Positions 1-7,796 of a DNA stretch of 8,157 nt are shown piece after piece (within the stretch, counting starts at the first letter, position 1; the number at the start of each line of letters is the position of its first letter). The notes beneath the pieces were generated by a model. It saw nothing but the letters and a program-made list of their open reading frames with translations, was not told the origin of the DNA and did not search any database. The DNA lies in contig JAJZNY010000050.1 in NCBI GenBank assembly GCA_021852245.1, forward strand, positions 1-8,157, given 5' to 3'. Position numbers and translations under genes: made by a program. Origin of the DNA: Planctomycetota bacterium. Lineage in GTDB: Bacteria > Planctomycetota > Phycisphaerae > WQYP01.

Positions 1-631
1 TCGGCACGATGAGCACTTTGGCATCGTTGAGCGTTATGCCGTAGACACCCAAAAAATCGCCCAGATGCCCCTTCACCAGCTCCACGATTTCATGAATTTT
101 CTCATTGATCCGCTCCATCGGTGTGACCTGCACGATCTGATTGATGGCCTGCTCCACCACCGGGCCGGCGTATCCTGCAACCTCTTCGGTAAGAATCGAG
201 TGCTTGGTGAAGGGCATATGCGTAACGAGCTTCAGTGCGCCCTCTTTGGTGTCCACATGAACATAATATTCCACCTGGTAAGACATCTCAGCCATTTCGG
301 CTGAGGTGGCCACCCCGGTATTTCGTACGAGTAATTTGGCGCGATTGACGTACAACACCTCGTATTGCCAGGGTGACTGGCCGCCAAAAAATGCGGGAAC
401 AAAACTCCCGAGAATAGGTTTATCCGGAGTTTGAATGGGGAATTGCCCCGTGTCGTAAACACCCAACACCGCCCCGCGTGATTTCAGGACCCCAAAGTGA
501 TTGGCTTCGACGGTCAGCAGGCTTCCGGAAACAATATTTTGATCCGGATAATGATAAGCGAGTGTATCAGGCCCCATCACATCCACGCCATCGCCTGTCA
601 ACGTTGAAATAACCTGTCTGGTCAATCCCAT
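1..631 (-). CDS. SPFH/Band-7 domain protein, YdjI-like (partial, C-terminus off the left edge)
   Basis: The visible 210 residues start MGLTRQVIST and read without a stop to the window edge. They match the plan of the YdjI-type SPFH proteins, often annotated 'virion core protein-like' or Band_7_1. A short lead (about residues 1-35) is followed by a beta-rich SPFH core with GSLLTVEANHFGVL near residue 36, then a segment around GVYDTGQFPIQTPDKPILG and a later YEVLYVNRAKLLVR strand. A helical region from about residue 145 onwards contains EQAINQIVQV and INEKIHEIVELVKGHL. Members are usually somewhat over 300 residues and often end in a zinc ribbon, which would lie outside this window. Their exact role is not settled; related SPFH proteins scaffold membrane complexes or respond to envelope stress. 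The start is supported by an AAAGGGG Shine-Dalgarno (bases 638-644, minus strand) six bases upstream of the ATG. No signal peptide or membrane helix is seen. It is divergent from the exported-protein pair. The family is a confident call; the function is not. Confidence 0.85.
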   Translation of the reverse strand, partial: MGLTRQVISTLTGDGVDVMGPDTLAYHYPDQNIVSGSLLTVEANHFGVLKSRGAVLGVYDTGQFPIQTPDKPILGSFVPAFFGGQSPWQYEVLYVNRAKLLVRNTGVATSAEMAEMSYQVEYYVHVDTKEGALKLVTHMPFTKHSILTEEVAGYAGPVVEQAINQIVQVTPMERINEKIHEIVELVKGHLGDFLGVYGITLNDAKVLIVP

Positions 632-752
632 GTGATACCCCTTTAAGCTTGGTTGATCAAAACAATTAAAACTATCCTGATTGCGATTTACTCCGAGCCG
701 GCGACCAAGAGCTTAAAACGCCTATTTTTTCCGAAGTATGACTCCAATCCAA

Positions 753-782
753 TCGAGGGTAAGAATATCCTCAAGCCCTCGA
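753..782. repeat. Perfect 7-bp inverted repeat with 16-base loop
   Basis: TCGAGGG at 753-759 is matched exactly by CCCTCGA at 776-782. No T-tract follows on either strand, so it is not a typical intrinsic terminator. It could be an operator half-site pair or a leader hairpin in the divergent region, but a 7-bp match in about 400 bases can also arise by chance. Confidence 0.35.
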
Positions 783-1034
783 CGGCGTCAATTGTCGGCA
801 AAACCCTGATATCGGCGCGGCAGTTTTTCGGGGTGATCGCTAAAGCGCGAAGATGATGGCCCTCATTTGCAGCTATGGAACTTAGCTCAGGCAAAGAAAA
901 GAGGTGTTGGAAGGCGGGCTCCATTGGTCATCGGACGTATTGACACGAATTACCCATAACGCTGCCGTGAATCGAGCTTTCCGCAGGCAGAACGATCGAT
1001 TACCATACGAATGCATACATCCGAGGGGTATTCT

Positions 1035-1039
1035 GGGGG
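1035..1039 (+). promoter_or_regulatory. Ribosome binding site deciding the 1046 start
   Basis: A GGGGG run six bases before the ATG at 1046 is the only Shine-Dalgarno-like stretch that fits this frame. The protein from this ATG begins directly with a well-formed signal peptide, which supports the choice. Confidence 0.5.
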
Positions 1040-1045
1040 TATCCG

Positions 1046-2674
1046 ATGCGCCAACGTTTTTTGTCATTCTACCTCGTGGCTCTGACTGTTGTTTTGTGCA
1101 GCAGCCGTGCCGTTCTGGCTTCCGCTTCCAGACTGCTTTCAAAAATTCCCACCAACAGTCGGTTGGTGGTGTATATAAAGAACCTACGAGGGTTCGATGA
1201 GGCCATGCGGGAAATGGCACGCGCGGTGGGCGGCGAGCAACAGGGGCAGGATAACGTCACTCTTTTGCAGCGGGCCTTTGCATCAATGGGGCTAACCCGC
1301 GCGGTTGATCCGAATGGCAGTCTTTTGATTGTAGTGCCGGGAAATAGTATCGGCGTGGCTTTGAACGATGTACCGTCTATTTTCATTCTGCCGATTCAGC
1401 ATCGTAAAAGCTTTATCAATGCCACACAGGGGCGACCGGTGAAAAATGGGGTCTACCGGGGGGAAATCAATCACTTTGATCTGGGCATGCCGCACAGTGA
1501 AAAATTTGTATTTCAATTCAGCGGCCGCCATGTGATCTGCGCGAAAAATACCAAAGTGCTCGCGGCATTTGAGCATGCAACGGCATGGCTGAAGCCAGCA
1601 CAAATCGCAGGCAATGCAGGGGGACGGTCGCCTCTGCTGGCCATGCGTATGAACATGAATCAGGAAGCGTTTGAGCTGCGAACTGGGATTACGGCGATGA
1701 TCGGTTTGCGTATGGGATTCCTGGGCGGTGCGGCCAAGCCGGATCCCCAGACGCTGGAATCGGAACACTTTGCGGATCGGCTCATTAATCAGACCCAGAC
1801 GCTTGCTCTGACGCTGGATTTTAGGCATCGCGCCATGCTGGATAGGGTGCAATTATCGGCCAAACCGGGATCGCAGCTTGCCGAGCTGATCGCCGCTCAG
1901 CACACGATGTCGCTGAAAGCCGCTGATTCTGTACCCCTGCGCCATTACATCACGGCGGTGATGGAGGCCGTGAATTGGCGGGCTGTGGGCGATTATCTGG
2001 CACCGAGCTTCGGTCATGACGTGAAGACCCAATCTGCGAAATATGGAAAAAAGGGCCGAAAAAAAATCTGGCGATTTCCGTGGTTGCTTAATCACTCCAC
2101 ATCGGGGGCGCTGGTTGTGCGGGGTGAGATATCCACACACACACGCTATACCACGTACATCCTTGCCCATATGGATTCCCGTATCGATATGAGTGCGATG
2201 CGGGAGCACGTGCAGGAATTGATCCATTTTGTGCCGTCGGCCGATTCGGATGGGATAAAAGTCGGTGCGACAGGCGCGAATGGGCTTCATATCAAATTCC
2301 GCAAAAGCGGGGCTGGAGGGGGATCGTACCTCATCAACAAGGTGGACGGGCGGAGAGTTTTGATGGCCCCTGTGGATGCGTTCAAGCGACTGGCCGGGCG
2401 GATGGAACGCCGTCCATCGACCGTATCGGCAATTCAGTCCCGACTGCTGCGGACGATGAAGCGATATCTCCCCCCCAACGTGATTGCGATCGACATTACG
2501 AGTGCAAAAGCAGGAGAGATGGGGGAACCGAAAGCTGCGGCCGGGGCGCTGGCGTTCCCCGTCCATCACCGGCCGACTATTGTCGCCGTTTCCCGATCCG
2601 GCAGCCGGCTCAGGATGATTTTCATTGTGCCGCTGAATATGCTGCGGCATATAAACCCTGTTTTGCCATTTTAA
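1046..2674 (+). CDS. Large exported protein of unknown function, first of a probable paralogous pair
   Basis: This 542-residue protein was not recognised as a named family. Residues 1-27 form a Sec signal peptide: MRQR basic start, hydrophobic FLSFYLVALTVVLC core, and an ALASA-like end (VLASA) with likely cleavage after A25 or A27. The mature protein opens with a strand, RLVVYIKNLRGFDEAM (39-54), followed by an amphipathic helix. Later segments include SIFILPIQ (111-118), KFVFQFSGRHVICAKN (153-168), LLAMRMNMNQ (197-206), a basic patch KYGKKGRKK (332-340), and a closing RMIFIVPLNML (523-533). The alternation of strands and helices suggests a repeated domain in the periplasm or at the envelope. 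No catalytic motif or second membrane segment is visible. The ATG is preceded by GGGGG (1035-1039) at a good distance. The next gene begins 51 bases after the stop on the same strand, so the two are probably co-transcribed. Two -1 slippery heptamers lie at 2047-2065 (see findings). The gene and its export are well supported; the function is unknown. Confidence 0.85.
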   Translation: MRQRFLSFYLVALTVVLCSSRAVLASASRLLSKIPTNSRLVVYIKNLRGFDEAMREMARAVGGEQQGQDNVTLLQRAFASMGLTRAVDPNGSLLIVVPGNSIGVALNDVPSIFILPIQHRKSFINATQGRPVKNGVYRGEINHFDLGMPHSEKFVFQFSGRHVICAKNTKVLAAFEHATAWLKPAQIAGNAGGRSPLLAMRMNMNQEAFELRTGITAMIGLRMGFLGGAAKPDPQTLESEHFADRLINQTQTLALTLDFRHRAMLDRVQLSAKPGSQLAELIAAQHTMSLKAADSVPLRHYITAVMEAVNWRAVGDYLAPSFGHDVKTQSAKYGKKGRKKIWRFPWLLNHSTSGALVVRGEISTHTRYTTYILAHMDSRIDMSAMREHVQELIHFVPSADSDGIKVGATGANGLHIKFRKSGAGGGSYLINKVDGRRVLMAPVDAFKRLAGRMERRPSTVSAIQSRLLRTMKRYLPPNVIAIDITSAKAGEMGEPKAAAGALAFPVHHRPTIVAVSRSGSRLRMIFIVPLNMLRHINPVLPF

Positions 2675-2712
2675 TGAATTGGATATCCATTGGTTATGAT
2701 TCGGCATAGGTC

Positions 2713-2717
2713 AGGAG
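2713..2717 (+). promoter_or_regulatory. Ribosome binding site favouring the 2726 start
   Basis: AGGAG lies eight bases before the ATG at 2726, the usual spacing. It is too close to the ATG at 2720 and lies downstream of the TTG at 2690, so it argues against both. Confidence 0.6.
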
Positions 2718-2725
2718 ATATGAAT

Positions 2726-4573
2726 ATGAGTAACCTTCGCGTCAGCATGTCCGCCATCTGGGCCCTTTTGGCTGCGTGCGCTGTCTCCGGCTTGGCTGCG
2801 TGCACTGTCAGCGGCCCGGTCTCCACAACGGTGCCGGTTGGAAACCTCCCGCCCGTCAATAACGGTCGCGCCGTGATGATCATGCGAATCGCCAATCCGC
2901 GGCTTTTTCGCTCTCATGTTCAGTGGATGGCGGAACATATTTTCATTCCGGGTGTTATTCCGCACCTGAAGGCGCTGGAAATGCAAATCGACATTCCCGG
3001 CGGGATAGATAATTCCAAACCGATGGAATTACTTCTCATGCCGACCGGTGTGCGAAGCGGCTCGCTGGAACCGGTCATGATATTTCCTGCGTCGAACCCG
3101 GCGTTTGCGGTTTCAAAACTGAATCCGCCGGCGCCGGTGAACGGCATATCGATGGTGGTGCTGAAGAATGGAACCAGCGGATATGTGACTTTGAAAAAGC
3201 ATGCGGTGCTCTTCGCATCGCATCGCGGGGCACTGCGAATGGTGTTACACCATCCGGGGGTTATGACCCCCGCACTTACCGGCCGGGCAGCGGCGATCTT
3301 TACCGGCAGCGATGTGAGCGTGTATCTGAATATCCATCGCCTGTTCGAAATTGAGGGGCCGAAAATCAGAACCACGATTTCCAAGATGAATTCGGCACTC
3401 AAGGCTCAGCCCACGGGAGAAACCGCAAAACAGAAACTCGGCTTCCACATGATTCGCACGATGACGAAATTGATTGCGAAACGTTGCCGCTCAATCGTAG
3501 GCGGAATTCGGGTGAACAAAAAGGGTATTATGCTTGACGCGCTGGCAGATGTTCGTCGTCGGGGCAAGGCTGGTGCATTTCTTGAGGCCCTTTCAGAGAG
3601 TCGATTGTCGCCCGTCAGGCAGATGCCAGATCTGCCTTTGGCAATGGCCGTGCGCCTCAAATTTCCGTATGCGCAAACGACCTCCCGCATCGTTGGTGTG
3701 TTCAAACAAGTTTTGCCGGGAAATGCAACGAAGACCCCGCCAGCCTTGTCAGATATGGACAAAATCTGGGAACTGCTCGCGGCGTATCCGGACGGAAAGT
3801 ATATGAGACAGAACTTTTTTCTGATCGCACCGGTCAAGATGGGTGCTCCATTGATGGCAACGGTCGAGGATTTCAATACGAGCCATCCGCAGGCGATTTG
3901 TCGTCTCGCGGTGAAGCTGGTGATTGATCAAGCAGCCTCCATGCGGCCCCCACAGACGGGTCCGGTGATGTACAGGATGATCGCTGCGCGTGAGGCGCCG
4001 ATGACCGTCGACGGAATAAAATTCAATCGCGTTGCGTTGCATGCATCATTGACGCCGGGCGTAGAGAACTTGGGTATCTTCGGAGAAGTCTTCGGCAAGG
4101 TATTCAAAGAGGGCATTGACGCGGAATTCGGTGGCCCCACATCGCAGTTCGCAGTTGGCTACTTGGGGCACCGGGTTATCGAGGCCAACAATCTGCGTCC
4201 TTCGCAGTTGAAGAAATATATTCAATATCTCAAGGGGCATGGAATTTCGGCAACGAAGATCGCCGGTTCGGCGGCGCCATCGCATTATCTGCCGGGTGCT
4301 TTCATGGCCGGATTTTTCGACCCGGCCGTCGAGCTCGGTCAATTGACGGCGGACGTCAGCGCAGACAGCGGGATGATGCAGATTCCCAACCCGGTCCAGG
4401 CGGGTCGCACACCGGTATGGGCGCTGAGCGCCAGTTGCTTGCGGAATAAGCCGGAGATCAAACTGTTTATGCCGACAGCGTCACTGCGCGTCAGTTCGCA
4501 GCAATTGCACCGTATTCTCGCCGGGGCCATGATGATCTTCATGCAGATTCAGCATCCGGCTTCCGGGGCATGA
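2726..4573 (+). CDS. Putative lipoprotein of unknown function, second of a probable paralogous pair
   Basis: From the ATG at 2726 this protein has 615 residues. The frame is open from a TTG at 2690 and also has an ATG at 2720. I chose 2726 because AGGAG (2713-2717) sits eight bases before it but only two before 2720. The N-terminus (MSNLRVSMSAIWALLAAC) is a lipoprotein signal. Two lipobox-like LAAC motifs occur, with Cys18 and Cys26, and the second is part of a tandem duplication (see repeat). A low-complexity linker rich in T, V and P follows, then a strand AVMIMRIANPRLF. The segments EPVMIFPASNPAFAV, YVTLKKHAVLFASHRGALRMV and DVSVYLNIHRLFE match the order and character of segments in the preceding protein. 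The C-terminus has VWALSASCLRNKPEIKLFMP, resembling the neighbour's closing segment. I recognise no enzyme motif. It probably sits in a membrane facing the periplasm and is expressed with the gene before it. It ends 35 bases from the convergent gcvP stop. Confidence 0.85.
   Translation: MSNLRVSMSAIWALLAACAVSGLAACTVSGPVSTTVPVGNLPPVNNGRAVMIMRIANPRLFRSHVQWMAEHIFIPGVIPHLKALEMQIDIPGGIDNSKPMELLLMPTGVRSGSLEPVMIFPASNPAFAVSKLNPPAPVNGISMVVLKNGTSGYVTLKKHAVLFASHRGALRMVLHHPGVMTPALTGRAAAIFTGSDVSVYLNIHRLFEIEGPKIRTTISKMNSALKAQPTGETAKQKLGFHMIRTMTKLIAKRCRSIVGGIRVNKKGIMLDALADVRRRGKAGAFLEALSESRLSPVRQMPDLPLAMAVRLKFPYAQTTSRIVGVFKQVLPGNATKTPPALSDMDKIWELLAAYPDGKYMRQNFFLIAPVKMGAPLMATVEDFNTSHPQAICRLAVKLVIDQAASMRPPQTGPVMYRMIAAREAPMTVDGIKFNRVALHASLTPGVENLGIFGEVFGKVFKEGIDAEFGGPTSQFAVGYLGHRVIEANNLRPSQLKKYIQYLKGHGISATKIAGSAAPSHYLPGAFMAGFFDPAVELGQLTADVSADSGMMQIPNPVQAGRTPVWALSASCLRNKPEIKLFMPTASLRVSSQQLHRILAGAMMIFMQIQHPASGA
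2768..2815 (+). repeat. Tandem 24-base duplication encoding two lipoboxes
   Basis: Bases 2768-2791 and 2792-2815 are adjacent direct copies agreeing at 21 of 24 positions. They encode LAACAVSG followed by LAACTVSG. Each copy supplies a possible lipobox and acceptor cysteine (Cys18 or Cys26 from the 2726 start). The unit length is a multiple of three, so the frame is kept. The simplest origin is slippage or unequal recombination followed by three substitutions. Confidence 0.85.
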
Positions 4574-4608
4574 GAAACTCGGGTGTTTTGAGCCGCAGGG
4601 GCGAATCG

Positions 4609-7548
4609 CTATTGTTGAGCCTGATCTGAGAACATCGGCGGGCAGGCACAGAACAGATGGCGATCACCATAAGCATTATCAATGCGACGAACGCTGGGCC
4701 AGAATTTGAAATCCCGCAGGTAATTCATCGGATAGGCGGCCTGCTCCCGGCTGTATGGGTGATGCCAGTCCTGCATGATCATTTCGGCGGTATGCGGTGC
4801 GTTTTTCAGGGGGTTATCGCCCCTATCCGAGCGGCCCTGCTCAATGTCGCGGATTTCCCGGCGAATTTGAATCAGGGCATCGCAGAAACGGTCCAGCTCG
4901 GCTTTGGATTCGCTTTCAGTCGGTTCAATCATGAGCATGCCCGGTTCCGGCCAGGAGACGGTGGGCGCGTGAAAGCCATAGTCCATCAGGCGTTTGGCGA
5001 TGTCTTCAACCTTGACGCCGACGGATTCAAACGGGCGACAATCAATAATAAATTCATGTGCTACCCGGCCGCGCCGGCCGCGAAAGCGGACGGGGAAATC
5101 ATCTTTCAGACGCTGCGCCATGTAGTTGGCGTTTAATATGGCGACGGCCGTTGCGCGCGAGAGTCCCGCGGCGCCCATCATTACGATGTAGGCCCAGGAA
5201 ATGGTAAGAATGGATGCACTGCCGCAGGGCGCCGCCGACACGGGGCCGATTGCATTCGGCCCCCCCATGGCTGCGGTCGGATGGCCGGGGAGAAACGGCG
5301 CCAGTTTCTGCGTTACGCCGATGGGGCCCATGCCCGGTCCCCCACCGCCGTGGGGGATACAGAACGTCTTATGCAGATTCAGGTGGCACACATCGGCGCC
5401 GATATCCGCCGGGCGGCACAGACCCACCATGGCATTCATATTGGCTCCATCCATATAAACCAGGCCTCCGGCCTGGTGGATCACCCGGCACACCTCCTCG
5501 ATGGTTTCTTCAAATACGCCGTGGGTCGATGGATAGGTAACCATCAGGCAGCCGAGCCGGTCCCGGTGAACTAGTGCTTTGGTGCGAATATCCTCGAGGC
5601 TGATGCTCCCGTGCTCATCGCATTCCACGGTCACGACCTCCATGCCGGCGACCACGGCGCTGGCGGGATTGGTGCCATGTGCGGAAACGGGAATCAGGCA
5701 TATGTTGCGATCATGTTGAGAGGTGGATTCGTGATACGCCCGAATCACGCGTAAACCGGCATATTCCCCCTGCGAACCTGCATTGGGCTGCAGGGATACG
5801 GCGGCGAAACCGGTTATTTCACAGAGAAATCGCTCCAGTTGTGTGGTGAGCAGACTGTAGCCGGTGCACTGATCCGCAGGGGCAAAAGGATGCATATCCG
5901 CCCAACAGGGTTCAGTGAAGGGCATCATCTCCGAGGCACTGTTGAGTTTCATGGTGCATGATCCGAGCGGAATCATGGAATGCGTCAGCGAGAGATCGCG
6001 GGATTCCAATCGACGCATGTATCGCTGCATCTCCGTTTCGCTGTGATATTGATTAAATACGGGGTGCGTCATGTATGGACTCTGACGCTGCAACCCGGCG
6101 GGAATGGAAATTCGCGCCGCCTTAACCACCGGATCAAGCAGAAACGGAAGCGGCCGGTTGGGTGAAAACACATGCAGCAGCGTATGAACATCATCCATGG
6201 TCGAACGCTGATCGAGTGAAATTCCGATCGTGTCGTCCGGATAACGTCGCAGATTGATCTGCCGCCGATGGGCCTCGCGATGGATGTCGTCCGCAGGCGT
6301 TTCCGCAGACGGCATGATCCGCAGGGTGTCAAAGAATTGTTCATGGACCACCTGATGGCCGAGTTTGCGCAATCCGGCCGCCAGAACGCAGGTCCAGCCG
6401 TGAATGCGATTGGCAATATGTTTGAGGCCATCCGGGCCGTGATAGACCGCGTGCATGGCGGCGATAATCGCCGGCAGCACCTGGGCGGTGCAGATATTGC
6501 TGGTGGCTTTTTCACGCCGGATATGCTGTTCCCGCGTCTGGATGGCCAGTCGGTAAGCGGGCCGCCCCGCCGCATCACGGGAGACGCCGACAATACGGCC
6601 GGGCAATTTGCGGGCATATTCCAGCCGTGTGGACATAAATGCCGCGTGCGGCCCGCCATACCCCATCGGCATTCCGAGTCGTTGTGCACTGCCGACGGCG
6701 ATGTCGGCCCCCAGCAGGCCGGGCGATTCCAGGATGGTCAGCGCCAGCAGATCCGTGGCCGTCACTACCAGTGCACCGTGTCGATGGGCGGCGGCGGCGA
6801 GGGTGCGGATATCTCTGATTTTGCCATCTGATGCGGGATATCCGACGAGAAAGCCAAAATAAGCCGGATCGTCGGCCGCCAATTGATCCACATCCCCCAC
6901 TTCACAGGTGAGATGAAGACCGGCTGCGCGGGCGGCGACCACTTCAATCACCTGCGGGTGCAGATCGCGGGCGATGAAAAACACCTTCTTATCCGACGCG
7001 GTGAGTGCCCGGCACATGCTCATCGCCTCTCCAGCGGCGGTTGCCTCATCCAGCATGGAGGCGTTGGCCAGAGGCAGGCCAGTCAAATCAGCCGTCATCG
7101 TCTGAAAATTTAATAATGCTTCAAGCCGTCCCTGCGCGATTTCCGCCTGATATGGCGTGTACTGGGTGTACCAGCCCGGGTTGGTGAGGATATTGCGGCT
7201 GATGACCGGTTCGGTGATGCAGGGGTAGTAGCCCATGCCGATGAACGAGCGGAATATCCGGTTCTGACGTCCCAGCCGGTGGAGATTTTCCGCCATCTGC
7301 GTTTCAGACATAGGATGAGGAAGCGCCAGCGGCTGATGGAAACGGATGGACTCGGGGATGGTTTCAGCCAGCAGGTCGTCCAATTTATCCAAACCCAGCG
7401 ATGAGAGCATGGCCGCGATATCCTGCTCCGTGCAGCCGATGTGCCGCCGATGAAATGGCCGACGTTGATCCAGCACATTCCAGGAGATACCACCGGTTGA
7501 AGGGGATGAGGATTCGACGGACACGGGCTTTGCCGCAGTAACATTCAT
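4609..7548 (-). CDS. gcvP: Glycine dehydrogenase (decarboxylating), single-chain P-protein
   Basis: GcvP decarboxylates glycine using pyridoxal phosphate and passes the aminomethyl group to the lipoyl arm of the H-protein, in the cytoplasmic glycine cleavage system. From the ATG at 7548 the product is 979 residues, close to the usual 950-980 of the fused P1-P2 form. The N-terminal half has [13 protein letters not shown] (about 32-44), GMGYYPCIT (104-112), and GYGGPHAAF (296-304). The C-terminal half has [10 protein letters not shown] (527-536), AHGTNPASA (623-631), MDGANMNA (699-706), and NLHKTF (724-729), where Lys727 is the expected PLP-binding lysine. This is followed by the glycine-rich [12 protein letters not shown] (734-745). 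No key motif is missing and the frame is intact. The frame stays open to an ATG at 7650, adding 34 residues. I prefer 7548 because a GGAAGGA stretch precedes it, the extra residues do not resemble GcvP, and a consensus -10 box lies inside the extension. The gcvT, gcvH and lpd genes are not in the window. It converges with the lipoprotein gene. Confidence 0.97.
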   Translation of the reverse strand: MNVTAAKPVSVESSSPSTGGISWNVLDQRRPFHRRHIGCTEQDIAAMLSSLGLDKLDDLLAETIPESIRFHQPLALPHPMSETQMAENLHRLGRQNRIFRSFIGMGYYPCITEPVISRNILTNPGWYTQYTPYQAEIAQGRLEALLNFQTMTADLTGLPLANASMLDEATAAGEAMSMCRALTASDKKVFFIARDLHPQVIEVVAARAAGLHLTCEVGDVDQLAADDPAYFGFLVGYPASDGKIRDIRTLAAAAHRHGALVVTATDLLALTILESPGLLGADIAVGSAQRLGMPMGYGGPHAAFMSTRLEYARKLPGRIVGVSRDAAGRPAYRLAIQTREQHIRREKATSNICTAQVLPAIIAAMHAVYHGPDGLKHIANRIHGWTCVLAAGLRKLGHQVVHEQFFDTLRIMPSAETPADDIHREAHRRQINLRRYPDDTIGISLDQRSTMDDVHTLLHVFSPNRPLPFLLDPVVKAARISIPAGLQRQSPYMTHPVFNQYHSETEMQRYMRRLESRDLSLTHSMIPLGSCTMKLNSASEMMPFTEPCWADMHPFAPADQCTGYSLLTTQLERFLCEITGFAAVSLQPNAGSQGEYAGLRVIRAYHESTSQHDRNICLIPVSAHGTNPASAVVAGMEVVTVECDEHGSISLEDIRTKALVHRDRLGCLMVTYPSTHGVFEETIEEVCRVIHQAGGLVYMDGANMNAMVGLCRPADIGADVCHLNLHKTFCIPHGGGGPGMGPIGVTQKLAPFLPGHPTAAMGGPNAIGPVSAAPCGSASILTISWAYIVMMGAAGLSRATAVAILNANYMAQRLKDDFPVRFRGRRGRVAHEFIIDCRPFESVGVKVEDIAKRLMDYGFHAPTVSWPEPGMLMIEPTESESKAELDRFCDALIQIRREIRDIEQGRSDRGDNPLKNAPHTAEMIMQDWHHPYSREQAAYPMNYLRDFKFWPSVRRIDNAYGDRHLFCACPPMFSDQAQQ

Positions 7549-7559
7549 TCGAGTATTTA

Positions 7560-7566
7560 TCCTTCC
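7560..7566 (-). promoter_or_regulatory. Ribosome binding site of gcvP
   Basis: On the minus strand GGAAGGA lies 11 bases before the ATG at 7548. The spacing is slightly long but usable. No comparably good site was noted before the alternative ATG at 7650. Confidence 0.5.
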
Positions 7567-7588
7567 AAGCGAAAAAAACCAGCTGAAG

Positions 7589-7618
7589 ATTATAGTCGCT
7601 TCACCTTGGCAGCGCCAG
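7589..7618 (-). promoter_or_regulatory. Putative sigma-70-type promoter of gcvP
   Basis: The minus strand carries a perfect TATAAT -10 box at 7594-7589. The best -35 candidate, CTGGCG at 7618-7613 with an 18-base spacer, agrees with TTGACA at only three of six positions. Transcription would begin near 7582, giving a leader of roughly 34 bases before the ATG at 7548. The weak -35 could mean activator dependence, which is inference. The call also assumes that this organism uses the standard -10 consensus. Confidence 0.45.
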
Positions 7619-7697
7619 TCCGCCTGGAAGTCACCTCCATCGAAAGGCAAAGCAGCGGTTCATGTCGGTACGCGACAGGGATCGATTGCCTTAGCAT

Positions 7698-7724
7698 GCA
7701 TCCTCGCAGACGGCGATGAGATGC
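7698..7724. repeat. Imperfect hairpin in the divergent gcvP/thioredoxin-lipoprotein region
   Basis: GCATC (7698-7702) pairs with GATGC (7720-7724), and TCGC (7704-7707) with GCGA (7713-7716), around a five-base loop and a small internal loop. No T-tract follows on either side, so it is not a standard terminator. It may be an operator-like dyad or chance. Confidence 0.25.
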
Positions 7725-7786
7725 CCGCACTTGGGAAATAATCCGGAATCCCCCCCGATGCGTAATATCATCTGTCAGGCGGATTT

Positions 7787-7790
7787 GGAG
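7787..7790 (+). promoter_or_regulatory. Ribosome binding site of the thioredoxin-fold lipoprotein
   Basis: GGAG six bases before the ATG at 7797 supports that start over the later in-frame ATG at 7824. A TAATAT at 7763-7768 could be its -10 box, but no -35 box stands at the right distance, so I do not call that promoter. Confidence 0.5.
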
Positions 7791-7796
7791 ATTGTA

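Larger units (their letters stand above)
632..1045. other. 414-base divergent intergenic region, no convincing gene
   Basis: This gap separates two divergently read genes and should hold promoters for both. Two short open frames cross it, 653-856 on the plus strand (TTG start) and 688-924 on the minus strand. Neither has a ribosome binding site nor a recognisable protein, so I do not call them. The only clear structure is the inverted repeat at 753-782, listed separately. A TTGACA occurs at 940-945 on the plus strand but has no matching -10 box at a 16-18 base distance. The stretch could contain remnants of a decayed gene or long leader sequences; the sequence alone does not decide. Confidence 0.6.

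Noticed and set aside
688..924. 78-residue minus-strand open frame in the divergent gap, and the 67-residue plus-strand frame at 653-856
   Set aside because: Neither has a ribosome binding site or a recognisable sequence, and they overlap each other on opposite strands.
940..945. TTGACA as a -35 box for the exported pair
   Set aside because: No -10-like hexamer lies 16-18 bases downstream; the position expected for it reads TGCCGT or similar.
2134..2143. CA dinucleotide run in the first exported-protein gene
   Set aside because: It is only about five units long and encodes ordinary residues (STHT), too short to suggest phase variation.
1853..2707. 284-residue minus-strand open frame opposite the first exported-protein gene
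   Set aside because: It lies almost wholly antisense to a gene with a clear signal peptide and ribosome site. Its composition (many H, R, P, C) is typical of a shadow frame.
4574..4608. Bidirectional terminator between the convergent lipoprotein gene and gcvP
   Set aside because: The 35-base spacer has no stable GC-rich stem followed by a T-tract in either direction.
4657..5136. 159-residue plus-strand open frame opposite gcvP
   Set aside because: It is antisense to conserved GcvP sequence and has no recognisable protein; other plus-strand frames across gcvP (for example 6268-6831) are likewise shadows.
5260..5268. G GGG GGG heptamer in gcvP (minus strand) as a frameshift site
   Set aside because: It encodes a conserved Met-Gly-Gly stretch of GcvP, and the full-length frame is needed for function. 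It also shows that such heptamers occur by chance.
7549..7796. Glycine riboswitch in the gcvP leader
   Set aside because: Reading the minus strand I found no recognisable aptamer core, and the predicted leader is only about 34 bases.
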